64,000 bases of DNA from Streptomyces sp. B21-105 (GCF_036898465.1 NZ_JARUMJ010000001.1:682001-746000), one strand, 5' to 3'. Counted from the stretch's first letter, positions 35,443-43,740 are shown. The notes: generated by a model from the sequence alone, not told the origin. Made by a program: numbers and translations.

Positions 35443-37218
35443 ATGCAATCCGACCCCAAGACCGAACTGATCGCGCTCGCCGCGCGGTTGGAGGACTTTC
35501 TCGGCGATCCGCACGATCCGGCGAGCCGGATGCCGTTCGACCAGGTGATGGAGTACGACGAGCGCGAGGAGTTCCCGTTCGCGCTGCTCGGTCTGTTGCG
35601 CCGGTGGGGCGTCCCGGAGTACTCGCTGCCCGGCGCCCAGGGCGGCCGGGCCGGGAACGTGGAGACCGGCTTCAACCTGGCGCGGATCGTCGCCCGGCGC
35701 TGCTCGTCCACCGCCACCGCGATGGTGATCAACAACCTCGCCTTCATGCCGGTGTGGATCGGCGGCACCGACGAGCAGAAGCGCCGGCTGATCGCGGACA
35801 TGAAGGACGGCCACAGCATGTCCTGGGGGCTGTCCGAGCGCGACCACGGCAGCGACCTCCTGGCGAGCGGGACGACCGCGCGCAAGGTGGCCGGCGGCTA
35901 CCTCGTCAGCGGAGAGAAGTGGCTGATCGGGACCGCCACCATGGCCGACCGGATGACCCTGTTCGTGCGCACCGGCGAACGGCCGGGCCCCGGCGCCTTC
36001 TCCATCCTCGTCCTGGACAAGGCGCGCACCCCGGTGGACACCGTGCGGGAGCTGCCCCGCGAGAAGCTGCACGGTCTGCGCGGCATGGACATCAGCGGTC
36101 TGCGCACCGAGGACGCGTTCGTGCCGGACGAGAACCTGATCGGCGCGGAGGGCCAGGGACTCGAGATCGCCCTCAAGGCCACCCAGGCGGCCCGCGCTGT
36201 CATCAACGGTCTCGCGATGTCCGCGGCCGACACGGCGCTGCGTCTCACGCTGGACTTCACCGAGCAGCGCATGATCTTCGGCCAGGCGGTGAGCGACATC
36301 CCCTACAGCCGCCGCCAGCTCACCGAGGCATTCGCCGACCTGATGATCTGTGACGCGGTGAGTCTCGGCGCGGTGCGCAGCCTCCAGGCCGCGCCGGAGC
36401 AGACCAGTGTGTGGACGTCGGTCGCCAAGTACTTCCTGCCGACCCTGCTGGAACGCTCCGTGTCCCAGCTCAGCGTGGTGCTCGGCGCCCGGTTCTTCCT
36501 GCGCGGCCATGCCCGCTACGGCGTCTTCCAGAAGATGCTGCGCGATCTGCTGGTGGCCAACTTCGCCGACGGCAACACCGTGGTGAACCTGCGGAACCTG
36601 GGTCAGCAGCTGGGCGGGCTGCTGGACGGCGCGACCGGGGCGGACGACGCGACCAGGGCCCGTGCCGCCGAGCGGGCCGGCGTCCTGTTCGGCATGCACC
36701 GGCCGCTGCCGGTGTACGAGCCGTGGAAGCAGGAGCTCTTCAGCCGGGGCGCGGACGACGCGCTGCTCGCCGCCCCCGACGGGCTCGCGCGGCTGCGGGA
36801 ACTGGCCGGTGACGCGAAGGAGGAGGAGCGCGGCAGGCTGCTGCGAGCCGCCGACGCGGCGCAGGAACTACTGGATCACGCCGGGAAGTTGGCCGACCGG
36901 CGCAGTGCGTTGCAGGCCCGTCTGGGCCGCGGCTACGGCCAGAGCGCCGAGCTGTTCGACCTCGCGAAGCAGTACTGCCTGCTGCACGCCACCGCGGCCT
37001 GTGTGCTGACCTTTGTGCACTCGCACGAGGTGCTGGAGGATCCGCTGCCCAACGCGGCGGTGCTGCTGCTTCAGCTGGAGCGGTTGCGCCGGCAGCTGCA
37101 CCCGCACGAGTCGATCACGGACCAGGCCGACGTCGACGAGGTCATGCGGGTGCTGCGTCACCAGTACCGGGAGCACCGGCTGTTCTCGTACTGGCAGTTC
37201 CCGCTGGCCCACAGCTGA
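35443..37218 (+). CDS. Acyl-CoA dehydrogenase-like flavoprotein 2
   Basis: A 591-residue paralogue of the preceding protein. Motifs: WGLSERDHGSDL, GEKWLIGTATMADRMTLFVRT, LHGLRGMDISGL, and the C-terminal bundle RQLTEAFADLMICDAVSL. The position of the catalytic Glu is Asp in LRDLLVANFADGN, the same substitution as in protein 1. The extension beyond residue 400 (EPWKQELFSRGAD, FDLAKQYCLLHATAACVLTF) is shared with protein 1. ATG 35443 has AGGAG seven bases upstream, 13 bases after the previous stop. Twin ACADs of this extended type occur beside Pfa/hglE-type genes in other actinomycetes, as I recall, but their reaction is not established. Confidence 0.85.
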   Translation: MQSDPKTELIALAARLEDFLGDPHDPASRMPFDQVMEYDEREEFPFALLGLLRRWGVPEYSLPGAQGGRAGNVETGFNLARIVARRCSSTATAMVINNLAFMPVWIGGTDEQKRRLIADMKDGHSMSWGLSERDHGSDLLASGTTARKVAGGYLVSGEKWLIGTATMADRMTLFVRTGERPGPGAFSILVLDKARTPVDTVRELPREKLHGLRGMDISGLRTEDAFVPDENLIGAEGQGLEIALKATQAARAVINGLAMSAADTALRLTLDFTEQRMIFGQAVSDIPYSRRQLTEAFADLMICDAVSLGAVRSLQAAPEQTSVWTSVAKYFLPTLLERSVSQLSVVLGARFFLRGHARYGVFQKMLRDLLVANFADGNTVVNLRNLGQQLGGLLDGATGADDATRARAAERAGVLFGMHRPLPVYEPWKQELFSRGADDALLAAPDGLARLRELAGDAKEEERGRLLRAADAAQELLDHAGKLADRRSALQARLGRGYGQSAELFDLAKQYCLLHATAACVLTFVHSHEVLEDPLPNAAVLLLQLERLRRQLHPHESITDQADVDEVMRVLRHQYREHRLFSYWQFPLAHS

Positions 37219-37219
37219 C

Positions 37220-37918
37220 ATGTCGGACCGTCATCTGTGGTTGCTGCCCGAACCGGCGGCCGGGGCGTTCGTGGCGCGTCTGGGCGGGACGGACCTGCTC
37301 AGCGGCGGCGAGCGGGCCCGCTGCGAGCGCGCGCTCGCGCCGCACGGCCGGCTGCGGCACGTCGCCGCGCGGCTGCTGGCGCGGCACGCGCTCAGCGACC
37401 GCTCCGGTCACCCGGTCGGCTCCTGGCGGTTCCGCACCGCCGAGGACGGCAGGCCGGAGCCGGACCGCCCGGCCGACTCAGGCCTGCGTTTCAACCTCTC
37501 GCACACGGACGGCCTGATCGCCTGCGTCATCACCGACGGGGGCCGGGCCTGCGGCGTGGACGCGGAACCCTCGCCGGCCGGCGCGGACGCCGTGGCGCAT
37601 CTGCCGCGGCACTTCGCGGAGCGGGAGCGGGCCGACCTGGCGGCCGTGGCGGACCCGGAAGCCCGGGCCGCGCGGGTCGCCGCGCACTGGGTGCTCAAGG
37701 AGGCCTACCTCAAAGCGCTCGGCACCGGGCTGCGCCGCCCCCTGTCCTCGTTCGCGTTCACCGGCCTGTCCGGCCCCCGTATCCGTCTCCACGACCCCGA
37801 ACGGTCCGTCGCGCGCTGGCATTTCGACCTCGTGCGTCCGACCCCGCACCACGTGGTGGCCGTCGCCACCGAAGAGTCCCGGCCCGGAGGGCTGAGCACC
37901 GTCACCCTGTCCGGCTGA
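37220..37918 (+). CDS. Sfp-type 4'-phosphopantetheinyl transferase
   Basis: A 232-residue PPTase that would transfer phosphopantetheine from CoA to the ACP serines of this locus. The three family motifs are present: FNLSHTDGLIACVI near residue 93, the metal-binding GVDAE near 112, and WVLKEAYLKALGTGL near 155. The length is typical of Sfp-type monomers. ATG 37220 lies one base after the preceding stop codon, so translation is coupled and there is little room for an independent ribosome binding site. Having its own PPTase indicates that the cluster is meant to be self-sufficient; Pfa systems need a dedicated one (PfaE). Confidence 0.92.
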   Translation: MSDRHLWLLPEPAAGAFVARLGGTDLLSGGERARCERALAPHGRLRHVAARLLARHALSDRSGHPVGSWRFRTAEDGRPEPDRPADSGLRFNLSHTDGLIACVITDGGRACGVDAEPSPAGADAVAHLPRHFAERERADLAAVADPEARAARVAAHWVLKEAYLKALGTGLRRPLSSFAFTGLSGPRIRLHDPERSVARWHFDLVRPTPHHVVAVATEESRPGGLSTVTLSG

Positions 37919-37935
37919 CCCCGTAAGGAGCCCAG

Positions 37936-39288
37936 ATGTCCCCCAAGCCCAGCATCGCCGTCGTCGGCGGTGGCGTCGCCGGCCTCTCCGCGGCGTACGG
38001 CCTGCGCGAGCACGCCGAGATCACCCTGTTCGAACGGGACGACCGCTTCGGCGGCCACGCCAGCACCGTGGAGGTGGAGGACGCGGGCCAACTCCTCGGC
38101 CTGGACACCGCGTTCGTCGTCCACAACCGGCCCGGCTACCCCAACCTGACCGGGTTCTTCGACGAACTGGGGGTCACGACGCAGCCGTTGCCGACCGGTT
38201 TCAACTTCTTCGACCTCGATGCCGTCTTCCAGTACGGCAGCGCCGAGTTGGACCTCCCGGAGGAGGAGGTCGTCGCGCGCTACCCCGAGCACTTCCAGAC
38301 CATCTGGCGCGAGGCCCGCCGGTTCCACGAGGAGGGCCGCCGGGACTTCTTCCGCAAGCGGACGAACATGCCGATGGGCGAGTACCTCGACCGGGGCGGC
38401 TACAGCCAGGAGTTCCGGTACGGGTACTTCATCCTGCTGTGCAGCGCGGTGTGGTCGGTGCCAGCCGAGCTGATCTGGGAGATGCCGGCCACGACGGTGA
38501 TCGCCTTCTTCATGGCCCACGACGAGGGGGGCCTCGGCGGCCGCCGCGTCGACTGGCGGACCGTGACCGGGGGTTCGGTCTCCTACGTGCGCAAGGCGCT
38601 CACCGCGATCGACGCGAAGGCACGGCTGTCCGAGCCGGTGACCGGGATCCGGCAGCTCGAGCACGGGGTCGTGGTGCGCACCGCCGCCGGCGAGGAGCGC
38701 TTCGACCACGTGGTGCTCGCCACGCACGCCGACACCGCCCGCTCGCTGCTGGAGAACCCGACGCCGGCCCAGGCGAAGCTGCTCGCGGAGCTGCGCTACA
38801 ACGCGTCCTCGGTGGTCCTGCACACCGACGCCTCGGTGATGCCGGTCGACGAGAAGCGGTGGGAGGCCTGGAACTACGGCAAGGTGACCATCGACGGGAC
38901 GCCGCGCCCGTACGTCGTCTACTACATGAACAAGCTGCACGACTTCGAGTCGGCGACCGACTACTTCGTCACGCTCGACTGCCCGCTGCCGATCCGCGAG
39001 GAGTCGGTCATCCGGGCCTTCCACTACGAGCACCCGGTCATCGACATGGCGATGCGCGACGCGCAGCAGACCATCTACGACGTCAACGACGGTCCCCGGG
39101 TCAAGCTGTGCGGCTCCTACTTCCACTCCAGGCAGCAGTACCACGACCAGATCGGCTCGCACGAGGCGGCGTTCTCCTCCGGGAAGGAGGCGGCGGCCCA
39201 ACTGCTGCGGGAGCTGGGCCGCCAGCCACGGCGACAGGTCACGGCAACAGGTCAGGCAACAGGTCACGGCAACAGGTCACGGCACTAG
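37936..39288 (+). CDS. FAD-dependent amine-oxidase-fold oxidoreductase or isomerase
   Basis: A 450-residue flavoprotein. The N-terminal Rossmann motif reads IAVVGGGVAGLSAAYGL, followed by the FAD-ribose Glu in LFERDDRFGGHAST. Later parts match the predicted NAD/FAD-binding family COG2907 (GFFDELGV, YFILLCSAVWS, GGSVSYVRKALTA, LCGSYFHSRQQYHDQIGSHEAA). Relatives with this fold include desaturases and polyunsaturated-fatty-acid double-bond isomerases, so action on the Pfa product is a reasonable guess. ATG 37936 follows AAGGAG by seven bases, 17 bases after the PPTase stop. The last ~20 residues (RRQVTATGQATGHGNRSRH) come from short direct repeats and look unstructured. Its stop codon overlaps the stop of the convergent MerR gene. 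Confidence 0.82.
   Translation: MSPKPSIAVVGGGVAGLSAAYGLREHAEITLFERDDRFGGHASTVEVEDAGQLLGLDTAFVVHNRPGYPNLTGFFDELGVTTQPLPTGFNFFDLDAVFQYGSAELDLPEEEVVARYPEHFQTIWREARRFHEEGRRDFFRKRTNMPMGEYLDRGGYSQEFRYGYFILLCSAVWSVPAELIWEMPATTVIAFFMAHDEGGLGGRRVDWRTVTGGSVSYVRKALTAIDAKARLSEPVTGIRQLEHGVVVRTAAGEERFDHVVLATHADTARSLLENPTPAQAKLLAELRYNASSVVLHTDASVMPVDEKRWEAWNYGKVTIDGTPRPYVVYYMNKLHDFESATDYFVTLDCPLPIREESVIRAFHYEHPVIDMAMRDAQQTIYDVNDGPRVKLCGSYFHSRQQYHDQIGSHEAAFSSGKEAAAQLLRELGRQPRRQVTATGQATGHGNRSRH
39234..39287. repeat. Short direct repeats at the flavoprotein 3' end
   Basis: The unit CAGGTCACGGCAA and close variants recur four times in 54 bases and code for the unstructured tail ending GHGNRSRH. Confidence 0.75.
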
Positions 39289-39902
39289 GAAGTGTGCCTG
39301 CGGGCCGACTCGTTCTCCTGGGCCATGCGCCGGAGCGCCATCAGCGCGGGCTCCAGGAGGACGGTCAGCAGCAGGGCGCGTTCGGCGGCCTCCAGCGGGT
39401 CGTCCAGATGCTCGAGCTGGTCGAGATCGAGGACGGCGGTGCGCTCGGCGAGCCGCGCGTACGGCAGCAGGGTCCGCCAGTCGAGCGGAACGCCGAGGTC
39501 ACGCAGGGAGCCCAGGGTCTCGGCGAGGGTGGCGCGGGCGGGCGCCGACGCATGCACGTCCCAGCCCAGCTCCTTGACGAGTTCGTCGACCTCGGCCGCC
39601 TCCGGTCCGTCCTGCGCGGGCTTCTCGCCCACCCGGACGGATCCCAGCGTGAGGCCCAGCAGCCGGTGGGTGTCGCCCGTGTGCTCGGTGACGGCGTCGA
39701 GCACCTCGCGGGTGGTGCTGACCGACAGGCCGCGCACACCGGTCAGCGCGCGGATCAGGCGGAGCCGGCGCAGGTGCTGCTCGTCGTACTCGGCCTGGGT
39801 GGCGGCCGTCTGACGGCCGGGCGCGAGGAGCCCCTCGCGCAGGTAGTACTTGATCGTCGTCACGGAGACGCCGCTGCTGCGGCTGAGTTCGGAGATGCGC
39901 AT
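39285..39902 (-). CDS. MerR-family transcriptional regulator
   Basis: A 205-residue MerR protein. The DNA-binding domain occupies residues 1-70 (MRISELSRSSGVSVTTIKYYLREGLL, then QHLRRLRLIRAL). The C-terminal region (about 80-205) has no metal-binding cysteines, so a small organic effector is more likely than a metal. It is divergent from the DUF3291-MFS pair with a large inverted repeat in the 118-base gap. The stop codon lies within the palindrome CTAG (39285-39288), which also encodes the stop of the convergent flavoprotein gene. It probably controls the MFS exporter and perhaps itself. Confidence 0.88.
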   Translation of the reverse strand: MRISELSRSSGVSVTTIKYYLREGLLAPGRQTAATQAEYDEQHLRRLRLIRALTGVRGLSVSTTREVLDAVTEHTGDTHRLLGLTLGSVRVGEKPAQDGPEAAEVDELVKELGWDVHASAPARATLAETLGSLRDLGVPLDWRTLLPYARLAERTAVLDLDQLEHLDDPLEAAERALLLTVLLEPALMALRRMAQENESARRHTS

Positions 39903-39945
39903 GCGATCGGCTCCGGTTCGGTGGTCGGCCTTGCCCGAAAAACTG

Positions 39946-39982
39946 GATACCTCTACTGTCTAACATAGATAGTAGAGGTATC
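39946..39982. promoter_or_regulatory. Large inverted-repeat operator in the merR-DUF3291 gap
   Basis: The 16-base arms GATACCTCTACTGTCT and AGATAGTAGAGGTATC match at 15 of 16 positions around the loop AACAT. The element is AT-rich against its surroundings. It lies 44 bases upstream of merR and 39 bases before the DUF3291 gene, so one site could control both directions. Confidence 0.75.
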
Positions 39983-40020
39983 TAATATTCCTTCGCGCCG
40001 CCGGAGAGAAGGCATCAGCC

Positions 40021-40422
40021 ATGCCCACCCTGCGCTGGACCACCGTCAGCACCCCCGCCCCGGACGCCGGGACGTTCGTCATGGCGTCCCGGTTCGAGGT
40101 CCGCTCGTTCAAGGACGTCCCGCGCTTCTTCCTGAAGTCGCTGGCCGCGTGGAAGCAGGTGTCCGGCGCACCGGGCGCCTACGGCGCCTCGCTGATCGCC
40201 CAGCCGCTGAAGCGCACCTTCTGGACCCTGTCGGCCTGGGAGGACAAGGACGCGCTCTACACATACGCGCGGACCGAACCGCACACATCGATCATGACCG
40301 GACTGCGGCCCACGATGAAGGACTCGGTCTTCACCTTCTGGCAGGTCCCGGCGGCGGACCTGCCCATCGACTGGACGGACGCCCGCCGCCGCCTCGCCGA
40401 GCAGTCCCGCACCGGTGCCTGA
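40021..40422 (+). CDS. DUF3291 / monooxygenase-like small protein
   Basis: A 133-residue protein of the dimeric alpha/beta-barrel superfamily. MASRFEVRSFKDVPRFFLKSL is followed by LKRTFWTLSAWEDKDALYTYART, the usual pattern of DUF3291 or spheroidene-monooxygenase-like proteins, with TFWQVPAADLPIDWTDAR at the end. No cofactor site can be named. ATG 40021 has GAGAAGG upstream. It is first in a two-gene unit with the MFS transporter (28-base gap) and faces merR across the inverted repeat. A role in modifying or sensing the exported compound is possible but unproven. Confidence 0.72.
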   Translation: MPTLRWTTVSTPAPDAGTFVMASRFEVRSFKDVPRFFLKSLAAWKQVSGAPGAYGASLIAQPLKRTFWTLSAWEDKDALYTYARTEPHTSIMTGLRPTMKDSVFTFWQVPAADLPIDWTDARRRLAEQSRTGA

Positions 40423-40450
40423 AACCCCTCGCCCAGGAGAGATCCCCGTC

Positions 40451-41896
40451 ATGACGCTGTCCGAAGAGAGCCCGGTCCTCGACGAGCCGGCCGCCTCCGC
40501 CCCGCCGGCCGAGCGCCGCCGCACACCGCTGTGGCTGGCGATCGTCGCCGCCAGCGTGCCCATGTTCATGGTCGCGCTCGACAACCTCGTCGTCTCCACG
40601 GCCCTGCGCACACTGGCCGTCGACCTGGAGGCGAACACCCAGCAACTGCAGTGGTTCGTCAACGCGTACGTGCTGAGTTTCGCCTGTCTGCTCATGACCG
40701 GCGCCGCGCTCGGCGACCGGTTCGGGCGACGACGGGTCTTCGTCGCCGGCATCGCCCTGTTCACGCTGGCGTCCATCGGCTGCGGCCTCGCCGACACCAG
40801 CGCCCAGCTGATCGCCTTCCGCACGGTCCAGGGCTTCGGGGCGGCGGCCGTCATGCCGTTGTCGCTGACCCTGCTGTCCCAGGCGGTGCCCGACCGGCTG
40901 CGCGGCATGGCGCTCGGCGTGTGGTCCGGGGTCAGCGGTCTGGCCGTCGCGATGGGCCCGGTGGTGGGCGGTGCGGTGGTGGAGGGTCTGGACTGGCGGT
41001 GGATCTTCTGGATCAACGTGCCGGTCTGCGTGATCGCGATCCCGCTGGTGCTGTTCGCCCTCCGGGAGAGCTCGCTGCCCGGCGCGCGCCTCGACCTGGT
41101 CGGCATGGTGCTGGCGGCGGCGGGGCTGTGCGCGGTGGTCTGGGCGATCGTGCACGGCGAGCCGGACGGCTGGACGTCGGTGAAGGTGCTCGGCGCGTTC
41201 ACGGCGGGCGCGGCACTGCTGGCCGCCTTCGTCGGCTGGGAGTCCCGGGTGCCGGAGCCGATGCTGCCGCTGTCGTTCTACCGGGTCCGGTCCTTCACCC
41301 TCACCAACGTCGTCTCGGCCACGATGTACTTCGGCGTCTTCGGCTCCCTGTTCCTGCTGGCCCAGTACCTCCAGATCGTGCCGGCGCGCACCCCGCTGGA
41401 GGCCGGTGTGCGCACCCTGGCGTGGACGCTGATGCCGATGTTCGTGGCCCCCGTGGCCGGACTGCTCACGGAGCGGGTGGGCGGCGGCCGCCTGATGGCC
41501 CTCGGCCTCTTCCTCCAGGGCGTCGGCCTGGGCTGGATCAACCTGGTCGCGGACGTCGACACGACGTACTCCTCGCTGGTCGGACCGATGATCGTGGCCG
41601 GCGTCGGCATGGGCTTCGTGTTCGCGCCGACGGCGGCGGTGGTGCTCGGCTCGGTCGCCAAGGAGCACGCGGGCAAGGCGTCCGGCGCCAACACCACGGT
41701 CCGCGAGATCGGCGGCGCCCTCGGGATCGCCGTGCTGAGCACGGTGTTCGTGGCCCACGGCAGCACGCGGGGCCCGCAGCAGTTCGTGGACGGGCTGCAC
41801 CCCGCGGTCTGGGTGGGCGTGGCGGTCGTCTTCGCCGGCGCCGTGTGCGCGCTCGGCATCCCGCGCCGACAGCAGCAGCCCTCCGAGCGGCCTTGA
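40451..41896 (+). CDS. MFS transporter, DHA2 (14-helix) drug exporter family
   Basis: A 481-residue membrane protein with 14 predicted helices. Signature A of the family is in GAALGDRFGRRRVF, and the motif-C region GVWSGVSGLAVAMGPVVGGAVV marks a proton-coupled exporter. The opening LDNLVVSTALRTLAVDLEA resembles EmrB/QacA proteins, with Asp in the first helix. ATG 40451 has AGGAGAG eight bases upstream; the longer in-frame start at 40415 lies inside the preceding gene. With merR and DUF3291 it forms a likely efflux unit next to the Pfa operon, so it may export its product or a toxic intermediate. A strong terminator follows at 41912-41963. Confidence 0.9.
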   Translation: MTLSEESPVLDEPAASAPPAERRRTPLWLAIVAASVPMFMVALDNLVVSTALRTLAVDLEANTQQLQWFVNAYVLSFACLLMTGAALGDRFGRRRVFVAGIALFTLASIGCGLADTSAQLIAFRTVQGFGAAAVMPLSLTLLSQAVPDRLRGMALGVWSGVSGLAVAMGPVVGGAVVEGLDWRWIFWINVPVCVIAIPLVLFALRESSLPGARLDLVGMVLAAAGLCAVVWAIVHGEPDGWTSVKVLGAFTAGAALLAAFVGWESRVPEPMLPLSFYRVRSFTLTNVVSATMYFGVFGSLFLLAQYLQIVPARTPLEAGVRTLAWTLMPMFVAPVAGLLTERVGGGRLMALGLFLQGVGLGWINLVADVDTTYSSLVGPMIVAGVGMGFVFAPTAAVVLGSVAKEHAGKASGANTTVREIGGALGIAVLSTVFVAHGSTRGPQQFVDGLHPAVWVGVAVVFAGAVCALGIPRRQQQPSERP

Positions 41897-41911
41897 GCCT
41901 CCCCTGACCGG

Positions 41912-41963
41912 CGGCCGGGGCGGGCGCTTCCACGTTCCCCCGCCGAGGCTCCCGCCCCGGCCG
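41912..41963 (+). terminator. Terminator after the MFS gene
   Basis: Perfect 13-base arms CGGCCGGGGCGGG and CCCGCCCCGGCCG with a 26-base loop begin 16 bases after the MFS stop. A 16-base direct repeat, CGTCCCCCGCTACACG, occurs twice just after it (about 41962-41995). Confidence 0.7.
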
Positions 41964-42117
41964 TCCCCCGCTACACGCCGTCCCCCGCTACACGCCACAC
42001 CCGCCGCACACGCGCCGCGGTCGCACGCCCTCCGCACACCTGAGCGCGGGCCCGCTGGAATGATCAAAAACCCGAAGGGTTAGCATATGAGCGCCACCTA
42101 GCTCGAAAGATAGGCCC

Positions 42118-43563
42118 GTGACGCTCAACGACGATTCGTTCACTGACTGGAAGAACCGCGAGGAGATCGCGGAGTCGATGATCCCGATGATCGGGAAGCT
42201 GCACCGCGAGCGGGACGTGACGGTCCTGCTGCACAGCCGCTCCCTGGTGAACAAGTCGGTGGTCAGCATCCTCAAGACCCACCGGTTCGCCCGGCAGATC
42301 GCGGGCGAGGAGCTCTCCGTCACCGAGACGCTGCCGTACCTGGAGGCCCTCACCGTCCTCGACCTCGGCCCGTCCCAGATCGACATCGGCATCCTCGCCG
42401 AGAGCCACCGGGCCGACGACCGCGCACTGCCGGTGCGGGACTTCACCGCCGAGGCCGTCGCCGGCGCCACCGGTGGCAACAAGATCGACCGGCGCGAACC
42501 GCGCGACGTCGTGCTCTACGGGTTCGGCCGCATCGGCCGGCTCGTGGCCCGGCTGCTCATCGAGAAGTCCGGCTCCGGCAACGGCCTGCGGCTGCGCGCC
42601 ATCGTGGTCCGCGGCGGCGGCGAGCAGGATCTCGTCAAGCGGGCGTCCCTGCTGCGCCGCGACTCCGTGCACGGCCAGTTCCAGGGCACGATCACGGTCG
42701 ACGAGGCCAACAACAAGATCATCGCCAATGGCAACGAGATCACGGTCATCTACGCGAACGACCCGTCCGAGGTCGACTACACGGCGTACGGCATCGACAA
42801 CGCCATCCTGATCGACAACACCGGCAAGTGGCGCGACCGCGAGGGCCTGTCCCAGCATCTGCGGCCCGGTGTCGACAAGGTGGTCCTGACCGCGCCCGGC
42901 AAGGGCGACGTCCCGAACATCGTGCACGGCGTCAACCACGACACCGTCAAGCCGGACGAGCGGATCCTGTCCTGCGCGTCCTGCACCACCAACGCGATCG
43001 TCCCGCCGCTGAAGGCGATGGCCGACGAGTACGGCGTGCTGCGCGGCCACGTGGAGACCGTCCACTCGTTCACCAACGACCAGAACCTGCTGGACAACTA
43101 CCACAAGGCCGACCGCCGGGGCCGTTCGGCGCCGCTGAACATGGTGATCACCGAGACCGGAGCCGCCTCCGCGGTCGCCAAGGCGCTGCCCGACCTCGCG
43201 GCGCCCATCACCGGCAGTTCGATCCGGGTCCCGGTGCCGGACGTCTCGATCGCGATCCTGAGCCTGCGGCTCGGCAGGGAGACCGACCGCGAGGAGGTCC
43301 TCGAGTACCTGCGCGGTGTCTCGCTGACCTCGCCGCTGCGCCGCCAGATCGACTTCACCACGGCGCCGGACGCGGTCTCGATGGACTTCATCGGCTCGCG
43401 CCATGCCTCGATCATCGACGCCGGCGCCACCAAGGTCGACGGCGACAACGCGATCCTCTACCTCTGGTACGACAACGAGTTCGGCTACTCCTGCCAGGTC
43501 GTCCGCGTCGTCCAGCACGTCTCGGGCGTGGAGTACCCGACGTTCCCGGCGACGAGCGCCTGA
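42118..43563 (+). CDS. gap: Glyceraldehyde-3-phosphate dehydrogenase, N-terminally extended type
   Basis: A 481-residue GAPDH. The catalytic domain begins about residue 130 with VVLYGFGRIGRLVARLL. The catalytic Cys289 is in SCASCTTNA, and the substrate-site segment is SFTNDQNLLDNYHKADRRGR. Classical GAPDHs have about 335 residues. The extra ~125 N-terminal residues (DWKNREEIAESMIPMIGKL, VVSILKTHRFARQIAG) mark a distinct bacterial subfamily that occurs in Streptomyces beside a normal paralogue. Cofactor preference and direction (glycolytic or gluconeogenic) are not evident. GTG 42118 has only a weak GATAGG upstream; TAGCAT at 42081 may be its -10. It is convergent with gnd. Confidence 0.9.
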   Translation: MTLNDDSFTDWKNREEIAESMIPMIGKLHRERDVTVLLHSRSLVNKSVVSILKTHRFARQIAGEELSVTETLPYLEALTVLDLGPSQIDIGILAESHRADDRALPVRDFTAEAVAGATGGNKIDRREPRDVVLYGFGRIGRLVARLLIEKSGSGNGLRLRAIVVRGGGEQDLVKRASLLRRDSVHGQFQGTITVDEANNKIIANGNEITVIYANDPSEVDYTAYGIDNAILIDNTGKWRDREGLSQHLRPGVDKVVLTAPGKGDVPNIVHGVNHDTVKPDERILSCASCTTNAIVPPLKAMADEYGVLRGHVETVHSFTNDQNLLDNYHKADRRGRSAPLNMVITETGAASAVAKALPDLAAPITGSSIRVPVPDVSIAILSLRLGRETDREEVLEYLRGVSLTSPLRRQIDFTTAPDAVSMDFIGSRHASIIDAGATKVDGDNAILYLWYDNEFGYSCQVVRVVQHVSGVEYPTFPATSA

Positions 43564-43598
43564 CCGGCGGTCACCGAAAACCGGTCAGCAGACCGCAA

Positions 43599-43639
43599 CG
43601 GCAGGAGCGGGGCACTCGACGAGCGCCCCGCTCCTGCCG
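43599..43639. terminator. Strong bidirectional terminator between gap and gnd
   Basis: Perfect 15-base arms CGGCAGGAGCGGGGC and GCCCCGCTCCTGCCG with an 11-base loop, followed by TTT on the plus strand. A smaller TGACCGG/CCGGTCA stem (43561-43587) precedes it. Confidence 0.88.
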
Positions 43640-43656
43640 TTTCCGGGTCCTCGTTT

Positions 43657-43740
43657 CAGGCCGTTTCCGCAATCGGTCAGGCCGTTTCCGTAATCCGTCA
43701 GGCCGTTTCGGGGATCCGTCAGGCCGTTTCGGGGATCCGT
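43657..43740. repeat. 21-bp tandem repeat, four copies
   Basis: Four head-to-tail copies of a unit starting CAGGCCGTTTC and ending ATCSGT (S = C or G). Copies 3 and 4 are identical; copies 1 and 2 vary at a few bases. The array ends on the first base of the gnd stop codon. There are no spacers, so it is not a CRISPR array. Confidence 0.9.

Noticed and set aside
43657..43740. CRISPR array
   Set aside because: The 21-bp units are contiguous with no spacers, and no cas gene is in the window.
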